Origin: Auriscalpium vulgare | Taxonomy: Eukaryota; Basidiomycota; Agaricomycetes; Russulales; Auriscalpiaceae | Direction: 5' to 3' | DNA length: 64,000 bases | Assembly: GCA_019915015.1 (NCBI GenBank) | Contig: JAHBBC010000003.1 | Span: 2,232,001-2,296,000 of the forward strand | In this document: positions 1 through 11,088 of the stretch, piece after piece | Numbering within the stretch: position 1 is the stretch's first letter | Layout: each line of letters opens with the position of its first letter | Made by a program: the position numbers and the translations under genes | Notes under the pieces: model-generated | Seen by the model: only the letters and a program-made list of their open reading frames with translations | Database searches by the model: none | Told to the model about the DNA's origin: nothing

Positions 1-668
1 TTCGGGGTTACTGTGAAGTTGATTCCCGGAAAGTGCGAAGAGAGTAGCTGCTGGTAGGGCCCCGTGGCGCCGAGCGCGTCGACGAAGACATCGGACAGCT
101 CGATGCCTGCTGCAATGACTTCGCGGATGAGCAGAATGGTGGCATCTTGGGATTGCTTGTTGAGATTGACGGGTGGCCGGCGAAGCATGCCGCTGGAGAT
201 GTCCTGCGGGCTGGGCGAGGGCGCAGTCTGAATCGCGCGTTAAACTCCATGGACGACAGGCATACCTGAGGACACGGACAGACCAGGCAAGATTAGCAGG
301 GTCGCTGCTCAGTGAGTTGAGCAACGAGGAACGCGTGCCCGCGGCCAAGGTCTTTGAGTCTGACGCGAACAAGTCGGCTGCTGGGCCATATTTGGAGGCG
401 AGCGGCACGCACCTGCGAACCCAAGCCCATTCAACTCTTCCTCGTAGCTGACAGGACAGTACGCGACCCCGTAGACAAGTGGGCCCAGGACGGGTCCACG
501 ACCTGCTTCATCGACGCCGAGGATGTAAGGGCCCTTCGCTGTAGGCGTGGGCGAATGGTAGGTGTAGGATGCAACGAGCGGGGCAGTCGGGTCGGGAATG
601 GAAGGGACAGTGCACGCATCTGCCGTTTCTACGTCATGTTCTGGTGATTCTGCGCGTGCTTTTGGCAT
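1..668 (-). CDS. RNH201: Ribonuclease H2 catalytic subunit A, 3' end outside window
   Basis: This is the catalytic subunit of nuclear RNase H2, which cuts RNA in RNA:DNA hybrids and single ribonucleotides in DNA. The N-terminal half is here and the gene runs off the left edge. Start: the first ATG on the minus strand is at 668, and the open frame above it has only a GTG. Exon 1 carries the metal-binding [15 protein letters not shown] motif. A roughly 50-bp intron follows, then exon 2 begins DSKTL, the conserved second block. A second intron of about 65 bp leads to an exon with [14 protein letters not shown] (third catalytic Asp) and [10 protein letters not shown], which reaches base 1. The order and spacing of the motifs match eukaryotic RNase H2A. 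It is divergent from the SMN-like gene, with 153 bp between the two ATGs. The identity is firm; the C-terminal part cannot be judged. Confidence 0.93.
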
Positions 669-821
669 TTTGAAGCGGTTGGGAGCAGTCGAAGTGTTTG
701 AAGAGTCGTTGACGGTCGGTGGACGGAGCGCGTTCGCGTTGTTGGTGTTTGTTTGTGCTGCCGGCTGCCGCACGGCTGCTCGACGACCTACAACTTGAAG
801 GCTACATCCTCCTCACACCCT

Positions 822-1800
822 ATGTCTCGTACTATTGTGTCCTACGACGACATCGTCGATCCCATCCAGGCCCCCTCAATAGGACCTCAGCCCCCGCAAC
901 CTACTCAACCGCCGCCCAAAAAGCGCAAGCGCAACAACCAGAACCAATCTCGGGCGCAGCAACATTGGGACGATCCAGGCCAACCCTCACAACACATGTC
1001 ATATGGCAACAGCTCGTTGGTGACGTCTGTGGTCCGAGGAGATGACGGACTCGAGGAGGGTGAGGAAGAGGAGGAAGAAAGCCGCGTCCTGACGCAAGAG
1101 GAGATGTGGGATGATTCCGCCCTCGTCGATGCTTGGGAGTCTGCCAACGCAGAGTATGAGGCGCGTGTCCAGTCCATCCCTTGATGATTGTCTGGCTTGC
1201 TAAAACCTCGCTAACAGGCATACCATGGCAAAGGTAAGGCATGGAAGAATGAGCCGGTCAAGAAGTCCCCTCTGTACGTTCCTTACTCACTTTCTCTCTG
1301 CGAACCTAGCTAACCTTTAGAAGATGGTACAATGTTCCTCCTTCCCCTTCCAAAGTGAAGAAATCGCCACAACAAAATGCTGCTCCTTCAACGAGTGACA
1401 GCCATGTCGCCCCCAGTGGCGACGACGATAATTCTCACCCGCTCAACTTCAATACCTTTGTTCCGAACCATGACCCCACTCTTGCGAACTCTTCTGCGGC
1501 CGCCTACCAGCTCGCTGAATCCTCTGGCGAGCGATTGAGCCAGGACGAAGCGTTCAATCGCGCTCTCAGTGCCATGTACTGGACGGGCTACTGGACTGCG
1601 GTATATCACGTACGTCGTCACGGCCATTACAGTCTTCATGCGCTGAAGTCGTTTGTCTCCGACAGAGCCACCGTAAGCCTGGCGAGGGTAAGACGGCACC
1701 TCAACAAAACGAGGAGGAAGATGGTGAGTATGTCGAAGGCGGAGGGGAAGACGTAGATGACATGGAGGAGGACGGCCTGGTTTCCACTCAGCGAGGATGA
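822..1800 (+). CDS. Survival motor neuron (SMN)-like protein
   Basis: Exons 822-1166, 1218-1273, 1321-1609 and 1666-1800 give an in-frame 274-residue protein. SMN assembles Sm rings on spliceosomal snRNAs. Visible marks: an N-terminal basic patch (PPPKKRKRNN), a Glu-rich run, then WDDSALVDAWESANAEY followed by YHGKG, which is the Gemin2-binding block of SMN/Yab8 proteins. Near the C-terminus ALSAMYWTGYWTAVYH resembles the Tyr-Gly oligomerisation box, but only part of the Y-x-x-G periodicity is kept. After that box comes an acidic tail of about 45 residues, which most SMN proteins lack. There is no Tudor domain, as in other fungal SMN proteins. The first intron's donor (GTCCAG) is weak, so that junction could shift by a few bases. 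Family assignment is by motif reading only. Confidence 0.8.
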
Positions 1801-2055
1801 GCTAGGTCAATCAGAGAGGATTCTTGCTGTATCTGTATCTAGGTTGAGCGCAATATGACAGGCAATTTGTGGGATCGACTTGATCAGAGAGTCGAACCGC
1901 GGTCCTCAGAACGTCTCCACTATACAAAGCAACTTTGAAGGGAACACCCTTCATCTCCCAACACATTCAAAAAATGGTATACACAGACAGAAGTAGTACA
2001 AGACCAAACATAGACGCTCTGACCGTTCGACTTATAACCCTGCGAAATCGAGCAC
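1801..2055. other. Convergent 3' intergenic region
   Basis: This is the spacer between the SMN-like gene and the minus-strand Pro/Met-rich gene. I see no gene or structured RNA in it. It presumably holds both polyadenylation regions. Confidence 0.5.
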
Positions 2056-2893
2056 CTAAAGCCTCCTTCTCACATCCGGCGAGATACCCATCCCATCCAT
2101 ACTCATCCCCCTCGTCATCATCGGCGACTGCCTGTCACCCCCATAGAACTGCCCCGGTGGCACCCCGCCGTGACCGAATTGCACCCCAGGATACCCGCCG
2201 CCCGGCATGCCAGGGCGCATGGCCTGTTGCATGCCCGGCGATATGCCCATCCCGTTCATCGGGTATTGATTGCCCATGCTCTGCGGTGGGCGGCTGCGGT
2301 GCGCCTGCAGGGGTGTGCTGGGCAGCTGCTGCTGCGAAGAGGACGGGTGCGGGGGTGGCTCGGGCTTGTCTTCTTTCTGATAGTCGAGCAGGGGCGAGGG
2401 GTCGAAGTAGAGTTCAGAGCCCTCGTCGACGTGGAATCTGGGATGCCCTGAATAAGTTGTGTTTCCCAGAGTGTAGGCGATCGAGGCAGACGCACTGCTG
2501 TGTCCCGACATCCCATGCCGGCCCTCGTTCTGCGCGCGCAGTCAGAAGCATCGAGTTCCAATGTGATGCATTCTCCTACACAAACCAACAGAATATCTAG
2601 TCAGCTCCTTTCTCCACTGGTTGAGTACGCACGATGGCGAGGGCCAGGGCACTCTGGGGCTCGTTCGTGGGCTGTCGTATGTCCGTACGGATGCCCTTCT
2701 CTCGAGCCACAGCCTCGACCTGGGCAGTTAGAGCCGGTCCAATTCGTTGTGTGTTGTGTCGTGGGACATGGACTTTGATGCTCGGAGTGGGTGCGCTGGG
2801 AGACATGGGCGTTTGTGGCAAGTTGAAGACGCGCGCCTCGAGGAGTCCGAGCGCTAGGCTTGTCGGTCGGACACGCGACACCTCTTCATCCAT
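2056..2893 (-). CDS. Unrecognised protein with Pro/Met/Gly-rich C-terminus
   Basis: I do not recognise this gene. Two exons are clear: 2634-2893 (about 86 residues) and 2056-2529, joined by a 103-bp intron with donor GTGCGT and acceptor GCGCAG. The N-terminal part reads as a compact helical region (VRPTSLALGLLEARVFNLPQ, then ALTAQVEAVAREKGIRTD). The second exon is low-complexity and rich in Pro, Met, Gly and Gln, with a repeated motif (NGMGISPGMQQ, DGMGISPDVRRRL), as seen in transcription or chromatin cofactors. The ATG at 2893 is the conservative start. An open in-frame segment upstream (DEILRTTALLA, joined across a 58-bp possible intron) looks like real coding sequence, so the true N-terminus may lie nearer 3000. 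That would crowd the start of the coiled-coil gene at 3112. Function is not assigned. Confidence 0.55.
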
Positions 2894-3111
2894 TGCCAAC
2901 AAGGCTGCATTGACGCGTCTAGTTTGCTACTTCTTCCTGCAGGTTGATACCGTGGTACGAAGTATCTCGTCGACCGGATGGTGAGTGTTCTTTGTGCTCA
3001 GGTGCGCTGTCTTGCTCACGATCACGGCGTCCACACTTGCAGTAGTTACGGTCTATTTGTCTCATCTACAGGATAGCATCTTGGATACTGAATCGTATCA
3101 CCACGTCACCC

Positions 3112-5190
3112 ATGTCCACCAAATCTTTGACTCCCAATCGCACCGCGCGAACCTCTACGGCGCCCCTGCAACCCACCCTCTCCACCGAATCGCGCGCGCT
3201 CATCGACGAGCTCACGCAGAAGCACCGCACCGCGGAGCACACTGTTGCGTCCCTCAAGAAGCTGTTTGACGGGAGGCTCGCGGAGCGTGATGAGCTGCTC
3301 AAGCACGAGCGGGCGGCGTGGGCGGCGGAGCGCAAGGACTGGGAGGACGGGTGCGACTCGCTGCAGGCGTGCCACCGCATCGTGCACCTGCGCACGCTGC
3401 TACTGCTCGAAGACGAGCGGCTCTCCGCCGTACAGGAGCGCAAGGCCGCGCGCACGGAGCGCCTCGCGCGCCTGCAGCGCGACTTCAACCTCACACTATT
3501 CCAGGCGCGCGAAACGGAGCTCGATGCGCGCGTGGACGAGTTGGAGGAGCGCTTGGAGGACGCGAAGAATGGGAGCGAGGATCTTATCCAAGAGGTGAGG
3601 GCGAAGCTGGCGGGCACCTTGGATGAGTTGGAAGAAAAGGCAGAGCTGCTGCGGGAGGCGGAGAAGGTGAGGGACGAAGCGCAGGTGCGTTCACGCAGAT
3701 CGCGATTGATGCATAATGCCACCTTTATGCTCATTGTACATATTATACTAGAAAGAAACTTCTGGTCTACGCGAGGGCCAAGCCGTGCTAGAGGCGAAAG
3801 TCGCTTCCGCGAACACCAAGGTCGAACGGACTACTTTACTTTTGGAGGACACCCAAACAGCGCGTTCGGATCTGGAGCGCAAGTACGGCGAGCTGCAACA
3901 GACCAATGCAAACCTGAAGCTTCAAAATGAGAAGTGGCGGAGTCTGGAGGACAAGGGCGGTGCAGAGGTGGAAAGTTTGACGGCCAAGCGCATTGAGCTC
4001 GAGGCGCGCATCAAGGAGCTCGAGGGTAAGGTGCGCGAGGCGGAAAAGCAAGGGCAGGCACAGACGAGGGCTACCGAGAAGGAACGAAAGAAGGTGGAGA
4101 AACTCTCGAAGGCGTTGGTTGAATTCTCGGTGCTTCTTTCTATCATGGTTTTCTGGGCAAGGTCCTAATATATGACCCCAGCAGCGAGCCGAGGAGGAGA
4201 AACAATCATCGCAGCGCCTCGCAGAAGAGAACGAGGAGGTGAAGCATGCCAATGATGAGGCTGTCGAAGTACATGCTGAACTTAGTCGTGAGATCGAACA
4301 GCTACGTAGGAAAGCCGTGAGTGCCCCTGTGTTCTGGACGCGTCATAGAGGCTCATGTGCTTATAGGCAGATGCTGAGAAGGCAGAAGCCAATATACAGA
4401 AACAGGTCGACCAGTTGACGGCTGAGCTCCGCGAAGTCAGTAGAACGTGATCTCTCAGCATGCCCCGAAAGCTGACCATTATTGCTAGCTGAAGACAATG
4501 CGACCTGTGAACGAGGTAAATGTCGTTGAAATTGAAGAAGCAACCGCTGTGGACACCAACAATCGGCGGAAGCCCCGCGCGAGGATGCCACGCGCTGGTG
4601 AGGCGAGCCCTCTCTTTGTCTTACTGTCGCTGACCTGCCGCAGAAAGCAGCGATGTGCAGGAAATCGCGCCACCTTCAAGCAAGGCGAAGGGCAAGGCGA
4701 AGGCGAAAGAGGATGTTGTCGACAACCCACCACCTAAGCAGGGGAAAAGAAAGGCGGAGGCCAGCCAAGAAGATGGCACTTCGAATGCAAAGCGGAGGAA
4801 GGCATCCAAAGACAGCATCGAGCAGGACACTCGCTCGCAAAAACCACCTGCCAAAGGTCGCGGCGATGTGAAAGGGAAGAAGAAACAAGCCGGGCAGGCG
4901 CAAGACAAGCAACCAGACCCCGTCCCGAGCTCCGATGAGGAGGTCGCCGTGCCCAAGAAAATGAAGATGCGGAAGCTTAACAATCCATTTCAGTCTACGC
5001 TACCTTCTGCGCTGGACTGGGCGAAGTTTGGACAGGTAAGTGTGCGCTTTTGCTGTCCCTGCGACTGCGCTAAGAGGGTTTGCAGGGCGACGGGTCTCTT
5101 GGGATACCCACGGATCTGTCGCCGGTGAAAGCGGTTCCTCAGCGTTCGTTCTCGGGCAAAGGGCCCTCGATTTCTTTCCGGGGGCGTTGA
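3112..5190 (+). CDS. Coiled-coil protein with basic nuclear-type tail
   Basis: A multi-exon gene. Exon 1 is 3112-3684, exon 2 is 3776-4129, the next exon starts at 4182, and further short exons run to the TGA at 5188-5190. The first two thirds are nearly continuous heptad-rich coiled coil (for example LDARVDELEERLEDAKNG and IELEARIKELEGKVREAE). The last third is Lys/Ala/Ser-rich with several nuclear-localisation-type clusters (KQGKRKAE, NAKRRKAS, KKMKMRKLNNPFQ) and ends SGKGPSISFRGR. The short tail FQSTLPSALDWAKFGQ after the basic stretch looks like a docking peptide. The layout suggests a nuclear structural or chromosome-associated protein, but no named family was recognised, so the function is open. 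Introns are 50-90 bp. Confidence 0.75.
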
Positions 5191-5622
5191 GTACATAGAT
5201 TCACTGCCATCCTTGCGTGGTCCTGGGCTTGCATTGACCCAAAGAACCTTGCAATTACGCGACGTGGCAAGTCGTCCAGTCTTCGTGTCCAGACATACTA
5301 CAGTACCTCCATAGTATGTAGCAAGCTCACCTTGTAGAATTAGAAGAAAATCTTGTCTCCCCACTCTCATCCGCAAACGATCGACAAATTATCAAGCAAG
5401 AGTTAGTGTGTATTCGTCAAGGGATGTCGCCACATCATGAAACTCCAATTCTACGTGAATTGTGCGTGAATGGAGCGATTAAGGAGGCCGTATCCATCTC
5501 ATTCGCCGCATGCGTTGACACCACATATGAGAGCTGTGGCCCGACTGAACGTCGGCGGAGGGACCCTGCGATGTCGCGGCGAATGTAACGGTGAAGAGCA
5601 AAAAACGCGCGGCAAGCAGGTT

Positions 5623-5628
5623 TATATA
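5623..5628 (+). promoter_or_regulatory. TATA box of the alpha-amylase gene
   Basis: TATATA lies about 86 bp upstream of the amylase ATG at 5714, a spacing that suits a fungal core promoter. The rest of 5191-5713 shows no gene. Confidence 0.45.
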
Positions 5629-5713
5629 CCCACGCGAAGTCGCGGAGTTCGAAAGCAGGCCATGTTCACGCGCACGCGTCCAAGTCGCAAGCGTGTTCCC
5701 GCGCCCAACCATC

Positions 5714-8321
5714 ATGACCGCGACTTCTGCTTCCCAGAGGCCGCAGCTGCATAAGAGAATCAGCTCAGGGGTAAGCTTTTATATGTTACGGAGCATATGG
5801 ACCCAACCCATTCCCCACAGGTCCTCTCCAAGCTCGTTTCATGGCTGAAGCCCGGTGGAGGCTCAGCGCGGGCCGACACAGGATCACTCTCCTGGATGTC
5901 TCTGGGCCCATCAACAAACTCAGCAAACCCCACGATGGTTGGTATCTCAGCTCTCAAGCTACTTCGCTGACTGACTTATTTTTAGTTGCAGTTCTTTACT
6001 TGGGATAGCCTACACCCGCACGTGAGCTGGTGGAAGCATTTCGAGGCTGAGGTCCCCAACCTTGCAGACATGGGCATCACCCAGGTATGGCTGCCTCCTC
6101 CAAACAAAGCCACACATAGGGTAAGCTACGCGTGTATGCTATCGAATTGTCAAACATTTGACAGCTTGATTGACGCCATCAGAATGGTCAAGGCTACGAC
6201 GCCTATGACTTGGTACGTGCTTCGGTTCCGACGCCAATTTCACAGAATAGTGGCTAACGTTTGCAGTGGGATCTTGGAGAGTTTGAACAGAAAGGTACTA
6301 GGGACACAAGGTGGGGTTCCAAGGACGAGCTGTTAAGCGCGATCGCTACGGCGAAGTCGCATGGAATAGAAGTACTCATCGACGCCGTCCTGAATGTGAG
6401 TCGCTAAGCGCTCACCGTGGACACTCAAAACAAATCGTGTCCTCTAGCACAAGATGGGCGGTGACCGCGTCGAAACTTTCCGCGCTGTGCCCGTTGATCC
6501 AGAGAATCGCACCAAGGATTTAGGGCCTGAAAAAGAGGTTCAGGTAAACTTACCTCGTCCACGCCCTCAGCACGCCGGTGACCCATGTTCATAGGGTTGG
6601 ACTGCGTTTGACTTCACCGGAAGATTTGGAAAAGTGAGTCCGATGTCCTTGTATGCTCGCGCCACTGATTGTTTCGCAGTACAGTGGGCTGCGTTGGAGT
6701 CATGACCACTTCACTGGTATGTGTACTTCATGCGTGATGGGCAGCAGCTCACTTATTAGTGCAGGACTTGATTGGGACCACCAGACACGACAGCATGGCG
6801 TATATCGTATCGTCAGCAAACGGCGCAAAGGCTGGTCACGTAACGTGGACAAAGAACTCGGGAACTACGACTACTTGCTCGGAGTGGATGTCAGTTTGGG
6901 CGATTCCGATGCAGGCGTCGCAGCTAATTCTCTTTCAAGATTGATCATAGTCATCCCGAAGTCCGGAACGACATGCTTACGTGGGGTTCATGGGTCCTAG
7001 AGGTGTGTAGTTCCTTTCTTCAGACATGCGGTACTTTTATGCATCAAAGCAAACGGGAGGTTCAGGGTTTCGCTTAGACGCTATCAAACACATAGACAGG
7101 AAGTTCCTCCTTGAATGGGTAGGTTGTACCTGTGAGCTGCGTCTTTCCAACTCATAATCCGCAGATCACTACTATCCGGCAACAACCAGGACGATCCCAG
7201 GCATTTATGGTCGCCGAATATTGGTCTGCAAAGTGAGTGCCATGAAAAGCGAGAGAGCGAGAACTCATTGTTTGCAGCGTGAAGTTGGTACTCTTATACC
7301 TTCGGGCATTCAATGGCCAGGTAAGCAGCTCACTTCGAAGACCTTCCACTGCCGTCATCCGTTCACTCTAGACCTCCTTCTTTGACGTGCCTTTGCATTT
7401 CAACCTGCACAACGCGAGCAAACCCAACTTCCGTTTTGACCTTAGAACAATAATCGACGGCAGCGTTCTGAAATACCGGCCTTATGATGCCGTCACCTTT
7501 GTCGATAACCACGAGTAAGTGACGATACATCACCAGGCCTCCTTTCACTCACGCTGTCACACAGTACGGTAGATATATCGGGCTCTTCTGACTGCGCATT
7601 CCGATGCTGAACCGCCTTTGACAGCAAATCGGCCAATCCCTTGAGAGCTGGGTAGGCACGTTGTGCTCCTTCTTATTGCCCCCGCTTATAAACCCCATTC
7701 AGGTCAATGCCAGTTTCAAGCTTCAAGCATATGCCCTCATTCTGCTCCGGGGAGAAGGCCACCCGTAAGCACCTTGCATCTGTATTCGCTGGCAGCTCTA
7801 AAGCGATGTATGTCAGATGCGTCTTTTACGGGGACCTCTACCCGAATAGGGAGTGCTATGACGAGGAGATAGCCCGAAGGCTCCGCCGATTACTCCGTGT
7901 GCGCAAGGAGTCGGCATATGGTGCACTGGAAGATTATCTTGAGCGCGAACACTGTATCGGATTCGTGCGCAGGGGGGATGCTTCGCACAGCGGTTGCGTT
8001 GTTGTACTCTCAAGGAAAAGTGATGGCGTTTCGTGAGCATATTCCTGTGGGTAAAACTCGCTGATAGAGATTGATCTGGATATCGGCACCGCAGCGGTCA
8101 GGCGCCTTACACCATCCGGATGAATGTGGGGAAGGTTAGGCCGTCCCGCGCTTCTCTCGTTCGCGAATACTTACCCCGCGTATGCACGACTCCCGTAGAA
8201 TCATGTGAATGCCTTGTATCGTGGCATCTATGAGCCCTCGGAGCCGGTGACAACATCCGCAGAAGGGTGGGGGGCGTTCTCGTGTCCGCCGGGTTCTCTG
8301 CAAGTGTGGGTCCCCGAATAG
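5714..8321 (+). CDS. Cytosolic-type GH13 alpha-amylase (bacterial-like, GH13_5)
   Basis: Twenty exons splice in frame to 536 residues, the usual length for this family: 5714-5770, 5821-5937, 5986-6120, 6183-6212, 6267-6395, 6448-6543, 6595-6633, 6680-6716, 6765-6889, 6940-7002, 7050-7118, 7165-7232, 7278-7320, 7372-7514, 7565-7568, 7625-7651, 7703-7764, 7817-8027, 8102-8134, 8199-8321. GH13 signatures appear in order: GQGYDAYDLWDLGEF, region I LIDAVLNHK, region II GFRLDAIKHID (nucleophile Asp), region III MVAEYW (acid/base Glu) and region IV FVDNHDTQ (third Asp). The C-terminal beta domain ends in CPPGSLQVWVPE. There is no signal peptide, so it probably acts on alpha-glucan inside the cell, like Histoplasma AMY1-type enzymes. 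Exon 15 is only 4 nt. The donor at 8028 (GTTTCG) is unusual. It converges on the sugar transporter. Confidence 0.93.
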
Positions 8322-8474
8322 ATGTTTATACCGGTAGAACGCTTGTGAATCGAAGATATGCCTATGTATGTTCGAACAACAAGACACAAAACATACAACA
8401 CGATTAAGTATATACACCCGGAAATCTACAAGTACAAGGGAAACCCCAATGTCAATGGTACGCCTTATTCTTAC

Positions 8475-10977
8475 TTACGCTACTCGCCGCACGTCGCTCG
8501 AGTCCCCCCACCGATCCATCTCCGAAGTAGACCGTGTCCGGCGCAACTCGTAAAATTCGCCCAGATGAAGCTCGAACTTGGTGTCCGGTTTCTCTGGAGG
8601 GACGAAGACGTCGTCCTGCGAACTCCCGAAAGTTGGCCGCGCCATGGAGACTGTTGCAGCTTGGCCACCTCGTTGGGCGAGATCGGCTGGTTTCTCGTCG
8701 CCGTCGAACAAGATGGCAGTCTCTTCCAGTGTTCGCCCTGTTATCTAGCCCGTTAGTGGTGTCCTCCAGATGAGAGACGCCAGACTTGCCTTTAGTCTCG
8801 ACGATAAATGAGATAATAAAGATCAACTCGAAGCCTAGCCAACCGCAGTACACCAGATACTATGTGTAGGCGTGAGTACGGCTATCAGCATACAGTCGAG
8901 GAAAACACGTACATATTTCCATCCAATGGCATCAAGAGCCCAAGGGTTCACGAATTGGTTGAAAGCCAAAGTGAGCTGTACAGTCAAGTTCTGCCAAGGA
9001 CGCTTAGCATCGAGATCAACTAGATAAAAGCTTGAAGACTTACCATGACAGCGAAACCCTTCGCGCGAATCGCGAACGGTAAAATCTCCAGGGTATATGC
9101 GACAAGCATAGGCGTATATGCGACATCATAGAAGAAGAAAAATATGAAAATGAATGGAATTGTGGCTCGGGCAGCAGCAGTGATATGGGCGGTGTCGAAT
9201 AGGGCGGTGGTCAGCGTCCAAATAGAGAAAGCTAGACGCCAAACAGTGAGCGGATGTTGCCATGGGCGCTCGGAGAAACTCGTACGAACCGATGAGCATT
9301 CCGGACGTAGATATGATGAAGAGCGTCCTGCGACCGAGCCTGTCGACAAGCAACGCGCCGATGAGGGCAGCAGCAAGGTTCCAGATCTACGTAACATTTC
9401 AGATCAACTGGCGACATTTCTGATGATAAGGCATATTCACCTGGAGACCGCCGTTGATAGCGGCCTTGGCGGAGGTACCATTGATGCCAACGCCTTCCAG
9501 CACGAGGTTGATATAGTACGATACCAACCCGTTGCCGCTGAAAAACGACCGGGACGTTAGATTGACGAGTAGGTCATACTACTGGATAGAGACATACCTC
9601 CACTGGGAGAACACAGCAATCCCCACGATGATCCTCATGCGCTTCCTGTTCCCCGGTGTTGCGATGAGGGACAAGAAGGAAGAACTGTCATGGAACTCCT
9701 TCTCCATCTTCAGTGCATGTCGAATCTGGGCCATTTCAAAGACGACCAAGGGGTCGCGCTCGTCATAACCGTTCGCATGGAATCGGGCTAGGATACGGGA
9801 AGCTCGTCCCTCCTAGATGTGCGAAGGACTTGAGAAACCAAGACGGCTTAATGGCATCAGCTGACCTACCCTGCCTGTTGAAATGAGCCAACGTGGACTT
9901 TCGGGGATAAACCTGCTCAACACTGTGAGAAGACGACAGCGTCACAAATGAGTGCCGGCATACCAGATGAGGGAGATTTGGAGAATTGGTCCGAGACCCT
10001 GAATCATGGAGGGAACACGCCATGACCAGACTGAATTCGGAGCACTATTGAAGGCGCCAAACACCGCCCAGGCAGCTTGAGAAAGAAGTCCGGTTAGCTC
10101 GCGTGTGACCATGGCATAGAGATGATTGTCGTACAAACGATACTGCCCAAGTACCAAGATGAGTTATAGACTGAAGTAATTTTAGCTCGCTAGCGACCAT
10201 CAGTCGAAGGACTTGATTGAGCAGGGCAAACATTGTACACACATGAGTGGGGTACGCCAGCTCCGTGATGAGCAACGGTGCGGCGTTGGCTCCAAACGTC
10301 AGACCACAGCCGACTGCAAGGACAAATGCCATCAGCAAGAGCGGTAGGACTCGGAGTCACAGATGAATGAAGGACAAAACGCACTAAGGCCTCGTGCGCC
10401 GATGAACTGGGCAATGTGCGATGCTGTTGCTTGGGTGGCGACACCAGCCAACATGAGGACAGCTCCGATGAAAAGAGTCATCCTGCGGCCAAACAAATCC
10501 GAGCAATACGGAGTGAATGGGAGTCCCTACAATCCGAGTGTGAGTGCGGCGACACGGCGGGGGCGATAAGGGGACTGACCACTAAACCGCCGATCATCTG
10601 TGCAGCGTTGATGAGGCCTGCGGGATATGAGTCAAACGACGATGTCGAACCCTGCTGGAGCTCACCTAATGCCTTGCCGTGGGGATGGTGGAATTGAGAT
10701 TGCCAAGCCGGCAAAATTTGCAGTCCTAACGGCGATAGTGAGATCGACGCGAGCGGGTACGAGGTGCACGCTCACCGTTCACCAAAGAAGAATCGAAGCC
10801 ATTCATCATCGACGTCAGCAACGGCAGCAACAAGTAAATGTTGAGCAGAAGGATGCCTATCGCGGGGACGATCGGTCAGTCAGGTTGGTGGGGCGAGGAG
10901 GCAGGGTACGCACCATGATTTCTCCACCAAGGTCCTCGGTGGATGAAGTCGGCGATGGTCCACTCATTGGGGGCCAT
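8475..10977 (-). CDS. MFS sugar transporter (lactose-permease/hexose type)
   Basis: A proton-coupled sugar carrier of the plasma membrane, built from many short exons. The first exon begins MAPNEWTIADFIHRG. The next encodes helix 1 and NGFDSSLVNG, followed by the loop motif SDLFGRR, then FIPESPRWLISTGR, DRLGRRTLFIIS, and the helix-10/11 signature VAYTLEILPFAIRAKG. The C-terminal FALFDG-like acidic segment (ILFDGDEKPADL) and a hydrophilic tail end at the stop at 8475. These are the standard sugar-porter marks in correct order, so the gene looks intact. The substrate is not readable from sequence; the subfamily handles lactose, galactosides and hexoses. Its 3' end faces the amylase 3' end 153 bp away, suggesting a starch/sugar utilisation pair though not one promoter. 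Confidence 0.9.
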
Positions 10978-11080
10978 TGCTTCAAGACCAGCTTAAAGTC
11001 CACAGAGGATAGGAAGGAGGGAGGGAGGAAGGGAGGGGGCAAGGAATTCGGTGAGTTCTGACGAAACACCGGGTCAAATG

Positions 11081-11088
11081 TTTATATA
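11081..11088 (-). promoter_or_regulatory. TATA box of the sugar transporter
   Basis: Read on the minus strand this is TATATAAA, about 105 bp upstream of the transporter ATG at 10977. It is a good core-promoter match. Confidence 0.45.

Noticed and set aside
64..250. Arg/Pro/Ser-rich frame read opposite the RNase H2A exon
   Set aside because: A shifted-frame shadow of the RNase H2A exon, which carries the catalytic DALG motif.
3001..3111. Plus-strand intron-like string (GTGAGTG...TTGCAG) before the coiled-coil gene
   Set aside because: No coding exon with a start codon precedes it on the plus strand; the ATG at 3112 follows soon after and opens a long exon.
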